Assembly (NCBI GenBank): GCA_037893245.1
Contig: JBAIAA010000809.1
Coordinates: 930,001-994,000, forward strand
Direction: 5' to 3'
Length of the DNA: 64,000 nt
Source of the DNA: Crossaster papposus
Lineage: Eukaryota; Echinodermata; Asteroidea; Velatida; Solasteridae
Position numbers and translations under genes: made by a program. This document shows, in pieces, positions 62,480-64,000 of the stretch (position 1 is its first letter; each line of letters opens with the position of its first letter). Under the pieces are notes generated by a model that did not search any database, was not told the DNA's origin, and saw only the letters and a list, made by a program, of their open reading frames with translations.

Positions 62480-62552
62480 TGACCATAGGATTCTCAACTT
62501 ATTGACCTTAGGACTCTGGGTTTTATTGACCCTAGGACTCTCAACTTATTGA
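62480..62552. repeat. Short tandem repeat flanking the telomeric array
   Basis: Diverged units of TATTGACC(C/A/T)TAGGACTCT with CAACT or GGGTTT spacers. Another TTTGACCCTAGGACTCT follows the telomeric array at 62661-62677. Confidence 0.75.
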
Positions 62553-62658
62553 CCCTAACCCTAACCCTAACCCTAACCCTAACCCTAACCCTAACCCTAA
62601 CCCTAACCCTAACCCTAACCCTAACCCTAACCCTAACACTAACCCTAACACTAACCCT
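62553..62658. repeat. Interstitial telomeric repeat (CCCTAA)n
   Basis: About 17 units of CCCTAA (TTAGGG on minus), the last few with CACTAA variants. Unique-type sequence lies on both sides, so this is not a chromosome end. Confidence 0.97.
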
Positions 62659-62679
62659 GTTTGACCCTAGGACTCTGTT

Positions 62680-63370
62680 TTTTTTACCCTAATACACGTC
62701 ATGCAATGCGACACATGAACGAATGGATTATGTAGATGTTAAACAACCAATCGGGTTAGGGGTAATTATCATAAATGGGCGTCTCTAGACCTCTCGCGTC
62801 ATTATTATTCAGTATGTTAACAATGACGCTAATATTCTGTTTTTATTTTATTTAACATGTAGGCCTATATTACAGAAAGTAATAAACAAAAAGCTTCTGT
62901 TGTCCTCTCACAGTATCGTAGTAGATAATAGATCGTAAGATCTGGGATTCGAGTTATGCTAATTTTTTCCTTGAATATGTTTAATTCCCAAGTGTATTGT
63001 CGGGATGAGTTTAATTCAGGCTCCAAGAACCTATAGTGTCTTCCATGCACTCACTGAGTTCTAGATATACGCCCATTTATGATAATTACCCGTAACCCTC
63101 CTGAGAAAAAAACAACCCAACAACATTACGCGATCGGCACTCGTCGTCTTCGTCTTGAGTCGTATCGTAAGACATCTAACCGGGCGTTGCCAGTAGCCGT
63201 AGTTTTCACCCAGCTTCATTTCACCGTCTCAAGTTGTTTTGTCGGCGAGGAACATTCGTCATTGGGTTGACTTAGAGTCTGGGTGAACAGTCAAATGTCC
63301 CGCACGTTCCTTCTACACTCCAGGTAATGCATTTCGTTTTTCTATAGTCTTTTCCTTGTTATTTGGTGAT
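62680..63370. other. No gene seen
   Basis: Only short frames. The right part (63110-63290) is more CpG-rich, but no exon is supportable. Confidence 0.35.
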
Positions 63371-63373
63371 CTC

Positions 63374-63394
63374 TTTATATATATATATATATAG
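63374..63394. repeat. (TA)n microsatellite
   Basis: TATATATATATATATATA, about ten units. Confidence 0.9.
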
Positions 63395-63744
63395 ATTAGG
63401 ATAGGTGTAACTATTACCATGCAATCAGCTGAATTTGTATTTGTTTTAAAATAAATACAATAACAAAGCTGAATGCGCGCAAAGCACTGTAGCGTATCGA
63501 AACAAAATTAATTGGGGGTGTATCAAGAACATTCTTGAAATTGTCCGAAGCGGCCGTGGAACATAAACAAAAAACACGGGGTGGGGAGGGAGGGGAGGTT
63601 ATTATTTCTATTATGGCCTGCACTGTATACATACAGACGTTTTCAAACTCATCTTTAAAAGTCCAGTTGTTCCTACCGTTGTATCTTCATTAACTTTCAA
63701 GTACAGTTTTGGCCCTAGACCCTTTCCCCCCTTTAATTTTTAGG

Positions 63745-63816
63745 CGCACCCCCCCCCCCCAAAAAAAAAAAAAAAAACCCACAAAAACACAAAAAAAAAC
63801 ACCCACCACCACAACG
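63745..63816. repeat. Poly-C / poly-A low-complexity tract
   Basis: C(14) followed by A(17) and CA-rich sequence (ACCCACAAAAACACAAAA). Confidence 0.85.
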
Positions 63817-64000
63817 GATGCTGAAAAATCAATTAATCAATGAATCAAATTTGCAATCATTTTCTTTGTTCCTAAGGAATTTAGAAATAAGGTTACAACA
63901 ATTAAAGAGGCAAGTTAAAGCCCTTTGATTAAGTGGCTGTGGGTTTTTGGCGTTACATTCTAGGTAGAATGACCGCACCGAAGCGGATTCAATATTATTT

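Noticed and set aside
62553-62658. Chromosome end
   Set aside because: The telomeric repeat is followed by more than 1.3 kb of ordinary sequence, so it is interstitial.

Overview
This is a stretch of animal nuclear genome. The evidence is an intron-bearing gene with GT-AG splice sites, a long satellite array, dense short transposable elements, tRNA-derived SINEs and a vertebrate-type TTAGGG telomeric repeat. A marine deuterostome, most likely an echinoderm, fits best; that placement rests on the style of the dispersed repeats and is an inference. No bacterial, organellar or intact viral genes were seen.

Only one gene can be read with confidence: a single-domain angiotensin-converting enzyme (peptidase family M2) on the minus strand, 45722 to 28582. 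It has eleven downstream exons whose phases all agree. It also has two alternative first exons (45507-45722 and 43520-43747), each with its own ATG, signal peptide and phase-0 donor. The spliced reading frame gives 646 or 650 residues. All zinc ligands and the three family disulphide pairs are present. The last 30 or so residues come from an inserted ACTCG-rich repeat, followed by an AATAAA signal.

Layout. 1-6612: a mosaic of repeats, with a 433-bp direct repeat (1-433 and 2396-2828), a 25-bp minisatellite, a 233-bp segment repeated at 1990 and 6384, and two unidentified minus-strand open segments. 6613-23930: an AT-rich satellite of about 106-bp monomers with a 1270-bp higher-order period. 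It is split between two T residues (11844|18541) by two head-to-tail copies of a Helentron-like rolling-circle element, 978 bp and 5718 bp. The larger copy carries 4.8 kb of cargo, including a broken SGNH-hydrolase gene. 23931-28500: a roughly 345-bp tandem repeat, fold-back elements and a hAT-type MITE. 28500-45830: the ACE gene, whose introns hold SINEs, two LINE reverse-transcriptase scraps and a piggyBac-type MITE family. 45830-64000: no convincing gene, but many inverted-repeat elements, a perfect (ACTCG)46 array, an interstitial telomeric array and a degenerate CGAT-rich tract.

The most unusual structures are the tandem Helentron-like pair inside the satellite, the two ACE first exons, the transposon-derived ACE C-terminus, a TTAA-flanked MITE family with one copy nested in another, and a palindromic element flanked by an unusually long 12-13 bp repeat.
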